Assembly: GCA_008933995.1 (NCBI GenBank)
Contig: WARS01000030.1
Location: 6,245,304-6,309,303, forward strand
Length of the DNA: 64,000 bases
Direction of reading: 5' to 3'
From: Datnioides undecimradiatus
Taxonomy: Eukaryota; Chordata; Actinopteri; Lobotiformes; Datnioididae
The notes beneath the pieces are model-generated. The model was not told where the DNA came from. It did no database searches and saw only the letters and a program-made list of their open reading frames with translations. The position numbers were made by a program, and so were the translations under genes. Positions within the stretch are counted from its first letter, which is position 1; each line of letters starts with the position of its first letter. Below, in pieces: positions 1-12,369 of this stretch.

Positions 1-844
1 CAAAACTTTAACAACAGCTTTCGACACTGCTGATTTCTTTGGGGTTTGTCTGGTTGAGTTGCTCTCCTGCTCTCTGACAGGTGGGTCAATACAAACCTTA
101 AACACCCAATGGGAGTGAAGCTTGAAGGAGTAAAAACACAGAGTGTGAAGATTTGTTCGTTTTTGCCTTCCTGTCACCTGTGGATCGTGTTTTTGAAGAG
201 AAGGGAGAACTCTCAGAGAAGATGCAATACGAAGACAAAACAGGTACACTGTAAAAGATATATAGTGATATATACTGTAGTTCAGATACTCATGTTAAGG
301 TTTAAACCATGTTCTGCATGGGTTTATGGTATTTTGATTTGCTGCTTCACACAAAACTGTCCCTGTCCTTCTCAGAGATAGATGATAAGAAACAAGTGCC
401 TGAATGGTAAAACAGAGGTGACAGTGAGGATGCAGAGATTAGTAGACTGACTGGTGTGAGACATGAAAGAGACTGAGATGACTTATATGATTGGAGGGTT
501 TATGGAACATGGGACTATAAAACAATGTTCATGCCTGCCTAAGGAACAAGGCTCGAGTCCAGTGAAGCATGGAATGGAGAGGGATAAGCAAACCCAAAAG
601 TAAAAAGCGAGATGGGGATGGAGAAAAAACCAAAAACATTTAGAGGCATCAGAGGATGAATGAAAATTCATCAAAATTCACTTGAAACGCTGTGCTGTAC
701 AGTTGCTGAGTAAAGATGTACTCTGAAATGTGGAGAATCATTCCCATTTAAAGTCATAGGAATCCTTGTCAACTGCAGAGCCTATGGGTAATTTTTAGCA
801 GACTCATAGAGAGGCTCCTTATTAGACAGAGGGTATCGCACACA

Positions 845-1335
845 GTAGTGGTATTTACTCAAGTACTCCACTAAAGAGCAGATTCAAGATGCTTGTACTT
901 CATGTGACCTATTCCTATTTTAAGATAATTTGTACTCTTAACTCCACTTCATTATCTGACAGCTTTATCTGTTAAGTTGTCTGCGGAACTATGTTTTGAT
1001 GACTTTTTAGAGATGCGTGGTTCTGACAAGCTAGTGCCATTACAAACGCATGAAGATATTGTAGAATATGATGCATTGCTGTAAATTAAACTACCCGACT
1101 GTATGTAAAGTAGTTAAAATGAGCTTAACCATAAACATCTGCAGCAGTAAAATGTAACATGAAGAGTGCAGCAGCTATTTTAATCCAAAAACATCACAGA
1201 AAAACACTGACAGGCACTAGTTTACTACAGAATAAGACCCTTTTGATGCTGTGAGTAAATTTTGCTAAAAATACTTAAATGTTTAAGTATTTTCACATTG
1301 TATTTTTACTTTCACTTAAGTGTCTGAATACTACT
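845..1335 (+). repeat. Teleost interspersed repeat, 'ACTTAAGTA' family copy 1
   Basis: The stretch opens with TATTTACTCAAGTACT and ends with a series of ACTTAAGT/TTAAGTATTTT motifs and CTGAATACTACT. Related segments recur in this window at about 28085-28330, 41835-41925, 42555-42625, 44985-45335 and 53850-54090. They share pieces such as 'AAAATGAGCT..', 'GACAGCT..' and 'ACTTTTACTTAAGTA'. I recognise this as a common, non-coding interspersed repeat of percomorph fish but cannot give it a database name. No coding capacity is seen. Confidence 0.6.
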
Positions 1336-1953
1336 GATTATACAATATATTGAATGATGTTGTTTTGTTAAGTTTATTACAACTTTTTCTCTCTTGTATT
1401 ACATCTTTATTTCTTTTTGCTATTATTCGTGTCAATAAATACTCTGTAAAAAGGCCAACACACGACAAGACAGCAAACAAGACCTCGCTCCAGCCTCCCC
1501 CATCTCCCCTCTCTTACCCCCGTCAGTGTTGCTCCCACATCTTGCCGCGAGCCCTTTTGATTTTCTCCATGGCTGACTGTCGTTTCTGCTGCTGCAAGCT
1601 CAGCCATCAGCGCACATTGATCGCTCCCCTTCATCCTCAGCGTCCCCTCCGTTATACCTGACTATGGCGACTAATTCTCCCGTTCTCACCCTTCTTCATC
1701 CAGATTGAGAGGGTCGGAGGAAAAATCAATAACAGTGCCAAGTGGGGCGGGGTCAGGGGTCAACGAGGTCCTTGACAAGTGTGTCAGGGGAAGGAAAGGA
1801 GTGAGAGAGGGGAGAAAGTGCTTGTCTTGTGTGTGTGTGCAAGTGTGAGTGTGTGTTGCAGAAAGAGTGTTCAAGAGAAACAGAGTGACCAAAGGCCTCG
1901 TGGGTGCAAGTGACAGGCTTGTCAGAGATCAAATTTATGACCATTGATTGGAG

Positions 1954-1954
<1 letters not shown>

Positions 1955-1986
<32 letters not shown>
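1955..1986. repeat. (TG)n microsatellite
   Basis: About 16 uninterrupted TG units. It creates spurious Cys-Val or Thr-His frames on both strands. A second, interrupted TG tract is at 3843-3872. Confidence 0.95.
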
Positions 1987-1988
<2 letters not shown>

Positions 1989-2329
1989 TGTTCATGTTGG
2001 GTAGATGAATGTGTGTGTTTGTTTGGATCATGGTGGAATCTGACAGGGGTGAGGAGTCATCATATAAAGCCCATTATGGCCAAACAAGCCAATGAAACAA
2101 ATGAATCCCGTGAGATGTCAGTGGTAAAGACCCTGCCTTTCATGTGTCTGTGTGTCCGTCCATTTGTCTATCAGTTCAACTGATAGATCAACTAATGCCA
2201 GAGCTCAGTGCAAAAAGACACATAAAAACAGAATAAATGAAAAATAGAAATAAAGTATTTAAGTATGCTTGTTTTTTTCTTTCACAGCATTATGTTCAGA
2301 GTAAGATGAGAGGATCAACACAGCTACCA

Positions 2330-2670
2330 TCTACAGTTCACATGAAGCTACAGCCAGCAGCTGTGTAGTTTAGCTTGGACATAGAGAGCTTAAAGAGATA
2401 ACAGGTAACAGAAGGAAACAGCTAGGATCTGCCTACAAATGCAGACTAACTAAGACATTATATGTTTTTTGTTTAGTTTGTTTAAAACTGTGTTGTTTAG
2501 TTTATGTTGCTTTCAGTTGGACAGAGCAGGACTTTCCAGTCTTTATAGTATGCTAAGCTAATGTTCTCCTTACTCCTGATTTAAATTAAATTAACAAACG
2601 TGAATGCTTTTGATCTGCTCATCTAACTCTTGGCATGAGAAGAGAATAACCATATCTCCCAAAATGTCAA
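2330..2670 (+). repeat. Foldback-like interspersed repeat, copy 1
   Basis: The left part has GCTACAGCCAGCAGC followed by a degraded TTTAGCTTGGACATA. The right part (2536-2561) holds CCAGTCTTTATAGTATGCTA, the reverse complement of the left-arm motif seen intact in another copy at 52337-52355. The right end has CTCATCTAACTCT (2618-2630) and AAAATGTCAA (2661-2670), which also end the copy near 32850. Inverted arms without an ORF suggest a non-autonomous DNA element (foldback/MITE type). Confidence 0.5.
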
Positions 2671-5600
2671 TCTCCTCGTTTAAAATAGTAAAAGGGAGGC
2701 ATTTTCTTAGTTAAAATTTGTAGAAATAAAACATTTGCCCCGTGTGTGTGTTTAACTGGCAAGAAGTCGTGTTAAATGTATTCAAAACGCAGCTCTGCAG
2801 TGCAAACAGCTTTACTACAAGCTCATCTGCGATAATGTCAGTCTCCTGCTGCTCCTCAATTTGGCTGTTCATTCCCCACTGTTTAAAATCCACATCAGTA
2901 ATCGTTCACTGTAATCTTCCCAGTAACACATAATCACAGGCTTTTACTGACCAGGAATTAGCTCACACTGCTCCCTGAGGACTGTGAGAGTGTGTGTGTG
3001 ACTTGATGACAGCTATTTAATGACTGACATCCACTCCATGATGAAGGTAACTGTCCCTGTCGTCCTCTGAAGGAGGAGGAAAAAGACACAGGTGGGGTTT
3101 TCTCTTCTGAAACAAAACTTTTGTCCCGTGCCGACTGATAAATGAATGCAGTTGATGGCATTATGCTGTGCAATGTTTGAGATCCATAAGTGTCCACAGA
3201 CACACGCTCGTCTCAACTGTACATCCACACCAACACACGTAAAGCGAAAATGGGAATGGAAGATGAAGCCTTGAAGAAATCCATTTGCAATTTAAATGGA
3301 AATGTAATGAGCCCATGGTGGCAGTGAATTAGCCTGCTGATCAATTGATCATGTCAAGGACAAATAGGTAAACAAACATATCCATTAGCCTCCTGCTCCA
3401 CCTCCTCCCTCTGCTCCCTGCTGGGGAGAAGTGCTTGAGGATCACTAAGAGGTGAGAACATGTGTGTGTGTTCGTCTGTGTGTGAGAAAGATGAGAAAAA
3501 TAGGGTGATACAGCCTAAAGTACGTCTTCATAGGGAGACTCTTAAAATAAAGCACAAAATGCTCACTGCAAACACAAGAGTAAACACACACACAATGGCA
3601 TTCCCCACTGTGACCATCCTGCCCAGCTCGTTACACAGACAGTTGGGCCCAGCAAGGGTCCTTTCAGAGGCGATGGAGAGAGTAGAGGAGGAGGAGGTGT
3701 AGGAGGAGGAGGCAGGGACGGACGGGGCCTCAAGACTCAAACAAGTACCAAGAGGAAGAAGACAAGAGAGGTAACAAGTGAAGAGACCAGAGGATGGTGG
3801 GGTGGAACAAGACCTGCTGCCTGGCTTCACCCCAACCTGTCTGCGTGTGTGTGGGTGTGTGTGTGTGTGTGTGAGAGGGACAGACCATGCCCATAAGTGT
3901 TTAGACCGTGATGTAACTGTTAATTACTGCTGTAGGAAAGTGCTAATTTGGTGATTATATTGTGTTTGTACCATAACTCTGTTCAGTCTCTAAGAGCAGA
4001 CTCATCAAACTTTAATTTCTTTTTAGTGAAAACAGACTGGAGCTCGGAGCGAGCCAAAACATTGATGCTCCATAAATCATTTCAGTCTGCACCCACTGAG
4101 CCGCATCTCCTATCAGTCACAGTTGGCTGTTTCTCTAAAAACTCAATCACCACAACTAACGCGTCTTAACAAGAAACTGATGGAGAGGTAGTTTTGTTTG
4201 AAAGCCCGTCATGATAACTTGATTCCTGCCTGATGGCATGATAACATGCTATAGTCAAAGGGTGAATACATCATGCATCTTCTTTTAAACTTTCTGCTCA
4301 CTCGAACTCACAGTGCAGCTGAGACTGATGTCATTAGACTTGCAGGGATATTGTACAAATTTAAACTCTTACCTGTTGATAGTGCAAGATGAAAAGTCAG
4401 GTGATCACTTGTAGGTGTTAGTATGCATCGTCTGTACAAACTACAACTGCAATCCATGTGATTGTTGTCAGAAGTGCTCAAAAAGCAAAACTGACAAAAA
4501 AAAAACCTGTATTAAGATTTTAATACGACTTTCCAGTAATCCACTTTATAAAGCTTTTATAAGTTGCAACCAGTAGCGCCAAAATTAGATAATTAATAAT
4601 TTACTTATGCTTCATCAATCACTAATAAGTTGTTAATTATAAAATTTGCTGGGGTTCCTTATAAATTCTTATAAAAATGTAGAGAAGAGAAATGTCATTT
4701 GCTGATTAAATATTAACTTTTATAACTCAATCACGAGAAAGAAAACATACCATTAAAAGTTGGGTTTTTTTTCATGACCTGGCAAGTTGCCGGTATTAAT
4801 AGCTTGTAACTCACATAAGAAGTGTTGATTTATGTTAATAAAGCAATTTGTTAGAGCTTCACACCCTCTGTATTTGGTGCCCTGAAATGAATGCAGCTAC
4901 TCATCCTCAGAGCAAAGATGTTTCATGTACAGTTTGGATTCATTAAATGGGATAACTGTTTTTCTAATGCCTCTTAATACACTGTATTCAGGCTCAGTAA
5001 AGACAGAAGAGGTGGAGACAAGAGAGAAGATGCCAGCTTGAGCATTTCTATCAGGAGTTATTTCATGCAGGCTGCCTGTTCAGCGAACAGAAAAAAGTGC
5101 CGCCATCTCCACTTCCAAAGCAGGATGGGATATTACCCTTAGCTTTTGAGGGCAAGGACACATGGAAAGGCGTGTGGAAAATTATAATATCCTAGTATGC
5201 TCTGTATCTTGCGGAGTGAACACTCTATTTTGGTGGCACAAAATAGAAACATACTATCACTACAGGCTGGGAGGACACATGATGCGCTTTACAAGGAGAG
5301 AGGATCCATCTTCCTTGTGTGTAATTAAACAGCATTTTAACATATTATCTGTGAATTCTGCAAATATAGACAGCTACAATACTGGAAATCCCAATCTGAC
5401 ATGCATAGGAACAAGAAAAATAAAGAATTGCTGATGAGGAAACAGCAGGTTAATACAGGATGAAGATGGGGGGAAAAAAAGACCCACACAAAAAGAAAGG
5501 GCTTTTTAAAGAGGACCATTTGTAAAACAAGGAGTTTAAAGCCAGATTATAGGGCAACAATGACACAATCCCTTATGTTCATTCCCGTAATACGCTGTGA

Positions 5601-7677
5601 AGAGGAGGATTTATACTTTATTGTGGTGGAATGCATCCAGGCTGCCTTGTGTCTGCCTCTCCGTCTGCTTGCCTCTTTGGGAAACATTTTCCTCCTCCTG
5701 AGGCCAGGTGTAATCCCTGCATCGAGGAAACAGAGATGCCTTCAGCCAACTGCTGATCAGCCTTATAATGGTTCAAGTATTACGAGTGATACCACCAGAG
5801 GGAAAATTCCTTCAATCCAGTCTTAAAGCTTTCTCTGCACTGGCTGACTCGGCAGAGGACTGCGTTTGGTTTGGGTGGCTGCTTTGTTGGATTTCTCCCT
5901 GACTACTCTGCTCGTCTGCTGGTCTAAGGTGGATTGCATTGGATTGTCTTAATTGTCTCTAATGACTAAATTGTCCCAACTATTTGCTTCATTAACTCTG
6001 TGTTAGCTCTATTAGGAAGGAACGGAGCCGAGGAGGAGACGGTAATTGAGAGCGTTAATGAAGGCAACATGCTGGGTGCCGTGCTGAAAGTAAAAGTAAA
6101 ACAAGCGTGGTGCCTTTGCTTTTGACATCTTTGATGGATTCTTGTGGACATTTCATCCTAAAGGATCTCAGAAAAAATAAACTTCTATAGAATAAACAGG
6201 TTTTCACAATTATGGGCCACATTCACCACACATCTAAATGTCAGTGTTTAGTCCTAATGCAGCAGGTATCAGCTCATCTCACCACCTATCCCTCATAGCC
6301 CTGCCTAAAACCATCAGACTCGAGCTCAGTCTGTAAAACCCAGCTCCAGATTAGGGCCTGATTGTCCGCAGTGGAGCAGATACAGTGGGATTTTGTGTAA
6401 GACAGATGTTTTAGAGGAAGTGAAGGGATTCTGGCTCCACAGAGGAGCTTTGGCTTTGTCATCTCTGTTAATAGTCTCATGAATCCATTTCTTTAATTGG
6501 AATCTGGTCAAAGCAGGTCACACCCTGTGTCAATATTAGCAGGGGGCTGTAAGAGGAAGAGCCACACCTGAGTCGGACAGGACGTGGAGTTTACAAATCT
6601 GAGACTGACCTGGGTTTGTGGTGATGAAAATGAGTGGACAGGGCAGGGATCATGCAGGACAAAAAGATCTACACACTTTAAGACTTGATGTAATGAAATG
6701 TAGCTAGTAGTGAAATAAAATGTTCAAGCAGTCCTAAACATGCCACGTTCAGGTGCCCAAGCAGGTATCTCTCTTTGAGGGTATATATCTAAAAGGATAC
6801 ACATGGTACTGAACCCTTCTGTGCATAAATGTGTGTCTAATGTTGATGTATGAAGGGCATACAATTTGGATGCCTCCTCATTTTCAACTAAAACAATTCA
6901 AAAACAGCAGATGCTATTTGTCTTAAGGAGACAGTAACGGGCCTCATAGGCTTTTATCTTTTTTTGACATTTTAATCAATTTTGACATTGATTGATTGAC
7001 AGGTTTTAATACACTGATGAGAACCAGTCAACAATTTTAGTTTTTTATATTTCATGAGCAGTAATAGACTTATATTTTCATTTATGATCAGACTGAGAAC
7101 ATGTAATTATTGCCAGTTTTCAGACATGCGGGCATCCAGCTACTCTCTCTTCTCCTCTAATGAAGGAAAAGGTCCAGGTCCACTTTAATTTCTTTAGTAA
7201 TATGCATGCATTTGTGTCATGTGCGTGCATTTAAGTGCTTAAAATATGAATTGAAACGACACGGAGGATGCTGGTTCAGTGAACATGTGGAGCAGTTACA
7301 GTTAACACATGTAAAAGGTCCTCGGTGCAGGTGAAAGCTCGTCAGCGTTACTTTGCTCTTCCAGGAAACTTAGACCCTCGCTGTATGATCTCTTCTCATT
7401 CAATCCTTCAGTGTGTGAGATTTTTCCTTTCCTCCAACAATCTCTTGTTTTCTCGCTCCTTTCTCTCTCTCTCTCCAGTTTTTCCTCTCCTTTTTTCAAC
7501 ACATAGGTGGATTAAGGCAGAGGGGCTTTTGTTTAGATAAAGCGAAGGATTAGGGAGAGATTTGCCCCCATAAAGTTGTGGGCTTAATGGGCCTTTTATC
7601 CCTGCATGTCCCTAAAGCTGTGTTGCCTCTGGATTAGGACTATACAATGGGGCCCCTTGTGCAGAGGGATCCGGGCC

Positions 7678-7805
7678 AGAGAGAGCGAGAGGGAGAGAGG
7701 AGAGAAGGCAAGGAAAAGAAATGAGACAGAAGGACTGAGACAAGGGAGAAAAAGAGGGCAGGAAGAAAGAGAGGAGGGAATGGAGAGAGAGAAAGAGAGG
7801 GGGAA
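7678..7805. repeat. Purine-rich GA low-complexity tract
   Basis: About 128 bases that are nearly all A and G on the + strand, built of imperfect GAGA, GGGA and GAAA runs. Both strands give low-complexity frames (Arg/Glu-rich on +, Ser/Leu-rich on -) that should not be read as genes. Confidence 0.9.
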
Positions 7806-9048
7806 TTATACAGCTTTTAGAGGAAACTGACAGGTTGAAAACTTTTAGAGGAGGGATTTGCAGAGGAGATCCTGAGATCTTGTCACCAATAAAAGGGATT
7901 TCAGGAGGATTCAGAGGCGTGGTGCTGACAATAAACCACAAAATTGTCGCTGTCCTTTTAAAATCATTTATCTAATATATTCTGAAAAAAAAAAAGAAAT
8001 AAATAGGAAAATCAGGTCTTACTGTGGAAGTGCTGCTAATAACGTGTCTAAGAGGTGGCTCCTGGCAAATTGCTTTGTTATTCTTGTCAAAAAGGTCTCC
8101 TGCAAGAAGTCGATTTTAAACTACACATCAAGATGATTAATTGCTGTGGGATGAACAGATGCTGAAATACCCTTGAATGGTGCCGCGGAGGCTGAGGCTT
8201 GCTGGATTGCAGACCTAATGTATTCATGAAGTTGCAGAAACATCATTAAGAGTATTAATTAGCTATCAGAGAGCAGAATTCACCAGAATTAAAGATTGTT
8301 TCATGCTTCATATCTCACCAGATACAAGACAAGAGGAGCAAATTCACCTTAGATATCTGTATGAACTCTGCAAAGGCTAAAAGAAGAGGAGACTGGAACG
8401 GGTTAAACCTGACAGGGGATCAATAAAGAAACAGTGGAGATCCATCCTGAATCACACGTCTTTCTTACAGAGTTTACTGACGTCTTTGGGTTAAAATCTA
8501 CACCAGTTCTGGGACTTTTGCCAAATTAACATTTTTAAAATTTTAATTCAGGGTGTTGTTCTTCAGCTGGAGGTCATTGTTTACGCACCTTGTATTGAGC
8601 AGTGCATGGCTGGGTACGGGGAGTGAGGGAAGCTGTTTTTTGGCGTTTAAGCCCTTCAGATGCGCTGGACAGCTCTAGTCGCTCTAAGGAGCTTTAGGTG
8701 GAGAGGCGCTGAGAAGAAACTCTTTCTCGCTTTAATTGCTTTAGAGACGGTCCTCACAAAGAGACAGTGGCCAGATTTACCTCCCGTTTAAGTTCTTATT
8801 TCCATTGGTTCACAAGTTAATCCTCTTTCTTTCTCAGACCTCGGAGAAAAAAAAACCGAGTGATAGAAGCCTACCAAGGCGACGGAACCAGAGAGGCACA
8901 CGAGTTTTTCCAGGCGAGGGGAGAGACTTTGAAGCACACATGGAAAAGTTTGAAGGTGGCTGACAAGAAGCAGATTTAGAGGGAAAGACGCACATGTTTG
9001 TTGAGATGAAATTTCGACTACTTCAATTACACCAATAAACCCAGTAAT

Positions 9049-9110
9049 GATAATAATAATAATAAGAATAATAATAATAAGAATAATAATAATAAGAATA
9101 AAATAATACG
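9049..9110. repeat. (AAT)n/(AAG) trinucleotide microsatellite
   Basis: Imperfect AAT repeats broken at regular intervals by AAG units. A second trinucleotide tract, (TAC)n running into (TAA)n, lies at about 12951-13007. Confidence 0.9.
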
Positions 9111-10529
9111 TTTTAAAAGAACAAATAATAAATCTATATTGTAAAAATTGTAATAAATTATTTTTAAACGTTTGTATAGAATTTACTGTTTAAGCAAATT
9201 AAGACACCGAATGTTTAACCAAGTGTAGCCTACCTGACGCTTTTATTATTACTAACATAGCAGAGGGATCATGTTGCTGGATGTGGTTAGTAGTTTATGA
9301 ATAATGAGGCACGACTCCTGACTCCGTCATTTCTTTCTCGTCATATGATTTCATAGTTTCGTATTTCCAACATTCAAAATCGATTTTAAAATTAAAAAGG
9401 CGACCGGTGCTTATTTTTAAAATATCATTTAACATGACTTTTTTCTGAATATAAAATGATTTAAAAAACCATCTCTTTCACCTGCTCTCCTCTCACACTC
9501 ACGCCACTTTTAACTATAACTTTTCAACTTTATGACAAATGTCCACAAACCAGTGCGTGTAGAGAAAAATGCATCTGGGTGCACGTGTGTTTTTAATATT
9601 ACGGACATAAATATGCTCTGGGCCTATTCCATAAATCTTTGTCTACTGTTCAAAAATGTGTTCAGAGTGTGAAACATGTTGATAAAACTGCGTTATAGGC
9701 CAGCACTTTCCCAGAATCTCCCAACAAAATACTTCTGCAAGCTTTACATTAAAAAGGCTACTTTGCGCGCCTTAATTCCCTACCTAAACGGTTTTGCTCC
9801 GGGAGAAAGAAATCTTCTCTAAAACCCTTCAAGAAAGAAAGGGCATTGTGCCTAATCCTCTTACCCCGCAGTCATTTTAAGACAGGGGTTTTGGAGCTGA
9901 GATAGCGTCTTGTCTTCCCATCCCAAATCCTTCCGGGCCCCGGGAGAGTCTAAAGGCAGCACTGGCATCTATTAGCCATCTCTAAGTCTCCTCTCTCCTC
10001 AAGTGGCATGAAAAGCGAAAAAGCAAACAAAACTAAAGGTTGGTTGCTTTGCCTCTAAAAAAACTAAGGAGCTCACGGTGCCGCCACAGATAGTAGATTT
10101 GGAAAAAAAAAAGCAATAAATGAAATAATATAATTTTATAAAGGCACTATCAGGTTCACCTCGTAGTTAGGGATGTTTAGAAAATATTGATAAAATGTCT
10201 TTTACGCGTATTTTATTCTTGATTTTAAACTATAACTTGCAGTGAAATGCCTTAACAGGAACATGTCTCTTTCATGTTGAGTCTGAGCTGAAAATATAAC
10301 CTACGAGGGAAATACTTAATAAATGACAGCTATATGCAAAAGAAATAAAATGTAATATCCACAAATATAATACACAACTGAACACAGAAGTTGAAAAGTA
10401 TGAAAAAAGCTTCCCATTTCAGGATGTTTATCAATTTTGTAAATAGAAAAAACACGTGTAGACAGACACGGAGAGAGTTGTAGCCATAATGTGCTTAAAT
10501 TGATCATATTTGGAAATAAGTCCAGAAGT

Positions 10530-10928
10530 CAGTGCACCGGAGTCGCCGCTGGACGACCGGTGAGTTTATTTACCTGACTGACAGCACGGTAGGCCAATAG
10601 AAATCCAGTATGGCCCCGCAAAACTCTCCTTAAATCCTCCACCGGGCTCTCGCGCACCAACGAATAGCGGCTTCCCACTCCAGCGCGAGACACGGAATTC
10701 AGCACGAGGGGCAGGTGGAGCGCGAGCGAACGAGCAGACTTGAAATTAAACAACAGACTGGATGACTTTACATTGCCGCCGTCTTGTTATCTCACTGTCG
10801 GACAAACGAATTGGAAAAAGTGGGCGCATAAAGGGAAGCAACAGGGGCAGCTGGGGGCGTGAGGAGGCGGAGGAGCTCCGGATTGTCTGTGAACAAACTG
10901 GCGGAGAAGACAATTGTCTCTTCAAGAG
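10530..10928 (+). promoter_or_regulatory. CpG-rich promoter and possible untranslated leader exon of the membrane-protein gene
   Basis: This block is richer in C, G and CpG than the surrounding AT-rich DNA. It ends at a good splice donor, CAAGAG|GTAAAA, with the exon edge at 10928. A matching acceptor (TTCATTTGCAG, exon from 11842) lies 18 bases before the start codon of the next gene. I infer that this is the promoter plus a 5' untranslated exon. Exact transcription start not determined. Confidence 0.5.
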
Positions 10929-11859
10929 GTAAAACTTTCACAAGTATCTTTATTTAGTCAAATTTATTTCTCAAGTGGTGTTTTAAAAATAGGTTAAATG
11001 CTTTGCTGTTATGAGAAATGTTTCATCTGCCAGCTCAATTCAAGCAGAACTGCGATAACTCCAAATCAGTTTGGTTATTGTAGACTGTTGCAAACTGAAC
11101 AAAAATACATAATTGTTTGTACGTTATAGGCTGTAAATATAGCTTTTGTCTTTCAGTTGAGTGGAAATCAAAAGCAGTTCGTGGTTTCATTTTTTTAAAT
11201 TAATTTGTTTATGAAAGTTTCAGTGTGGAACCCAAAATGTTACCTGGCGTGAGAACTAAACCTGAGATTATGCATACTGCACAGTTCCACTATACAAAAA
11301 TATGTAGAAAAAACTTTTGTAAAATCTTTTTTAATGTAACCCGTTTTCATGCAAAGAACATCAGAAATAAGATGAACTTCTGCTCTTAACTCATTTGTGC
11401 ACAAGACCTGGTTTTCTCTGATAATGGTTTCTCACTTACGCTAAAATGGGGCGGAACAATATAGTGGTTTTGCCATTCCATAAATGTTAGGAAATAAAAT
11501 ATCCTGTTACAAAATGAAGATAATTCTCATGATCTTGACAAATAGGAAAATAAAATCAGACGATATCATTTAGAATTTGAATCTGGCCTCTGCATAACCC
11601 TCACCTCCACGGTAGCTCAGGAAAAAATCAAATACATAATCCCTCGCTCTCTGACAGTTTACACTGTGACACAGCAAAAACAGATTGTCAGGTCGACTCA
11701 TACCCCTGGGGGTATTGTAAATAACATTTTCCTAATTTAGTCGGATCAAAGAGTCGCACTGTACATGCCAATTTACATAATGACGGTTTGATAATCGAAG
11801 CATTGAGCAGGGCTGCCAGGAGGGCCCAATTTCATTTGCAGCATCAAACCACTGTGAAA

Positions 11860-12204
11860 ATGGCTGACACAGACGGAGCGGAGGGTATCCAGGACCTGGA
11901 AGCTCCCGAGGAAGAGCTGAACGGTGACCAGGAAGCCTTGCTGCACTTCGGTAAATACGTTGAAACCCGACGTGCGCTACCTTGGGAGCAGTGGACCTTC
12001 AGAGAAAAGGCAAACTTTTATATGGACCGCATCTTCCTCGGGTTCTTGATCATTTTTGTCATCGTGTTACTGGGAGAGTGTGGCTATAAAGTGTGGTATG
12101 TGACGAATGTGAGGAAGATTATAACGTCTGTGTCAGATTCGGTGGTCTTGCTGTTTGACTGGCTCTTCACCCAGGAGAGACAGGAGGAGTCGTTTGAACT
12201 GTAG
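11860..12204 (+). CDS. Small single-pass membrane protein, unrecognised
   Basis: This 114-residue open reading frame is on a single coding exon. The ATG at 11860 has A at -3 and G at +4. A further in-frame ATG at 11788 lies before a likely splice acceptor (exon from 11842), so I treat it as intronic. Residues 1-30 are acidic. Residues 32-57 are basic and aromatic (motif LPWEQWTFREKANFY). One strong membrane helix spans about 58-80, and a short tail ends in SFEL, which fits a class II PDZ ligand pattern (hydrophobic-X-hydrophobic). There is no cleavable signal peptide, so an N-in or N-out single-pass protein is likely. An AATAAA at 12361 follows the stop by about 160 bases. It lies about 2.1 kb upstream of dmbx1 on the same strand. 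Human DMBX1 neighbours TMEM275 and KNCN, but as I recall them neither resembles this protein. Function unknown. Confidence 0.7.
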   Translation: MADTDGAEGIQDLEAPEEELNGDQEALLHFGKYVETRRALPWEQWTFREKANFYMDRIFLGFLIIFVIVLLGECGYKVWYVTNVRKIITSVSDSVVLLFDWLFTQERQEESFEL

Positions 12205-12369
12205 GTGTTACTTCACTTGATTGTTTGTGTGCGTTTTCTACATCGCTGTAGGTCCATGTCACGTTATGAAAGCCTGGTAAAGAATCAGTTTGTAGCTACA
12301 ACTTAACCAGAGATACATTCATGCATTAATGAACTTTATTTTTGATGACAAATCAATGCAAATAAATTA

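Larger units (their letters stand above)
1..10520. other. Intergenic region, no gene recognised
   Basis: No open reading frame here has a recognisable domain or a convincing splice context. The longest frames lie in low-complexity TG, GA or CT tracts. Contents seen: a teleost interspersed repeat at about 845-1335, a foldback-like repeat at about 2330-2670, (TG)n tracts at 1955-1986 and 3843-3872, a purine-rich tract at 7678-7805 and an AAT/AAG tract at 9049-9110. Non-repetitive blocks at about 5835-6130 and 8150-8300 contain homeodomain-type ATTA/TAAT cores and could be conserved non-coding elements. That last point is inference from texture only. Confidence 0.5.

Noticed and set aside
1753-2183. 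Overlapping frames rich in Thr-His or Cys-Val
   Set aside because: They are translations of a (TG)n microsatellite. No domain or splice context.
7612-7941. 109-residue Ser/Leu/Pro-rich frame on the minus strand
   Set aside because: It comes from a low-complexity purine tract on the other strand.
11788-11859. Upstream in-frame ATG for the small membrane protein
   Set aside because: A likely splice acceptor (exon from 11842) lies between the two ATGs, and the downstream ATG has the better context. A single-exon transcript would change this.
11860-12204. Assignment as kinocilin (KNCN) or TMEM275 by position
   Set aside because: Synteny suggests it, but the sequence and number of membrane helices do not match what I know of either protein.
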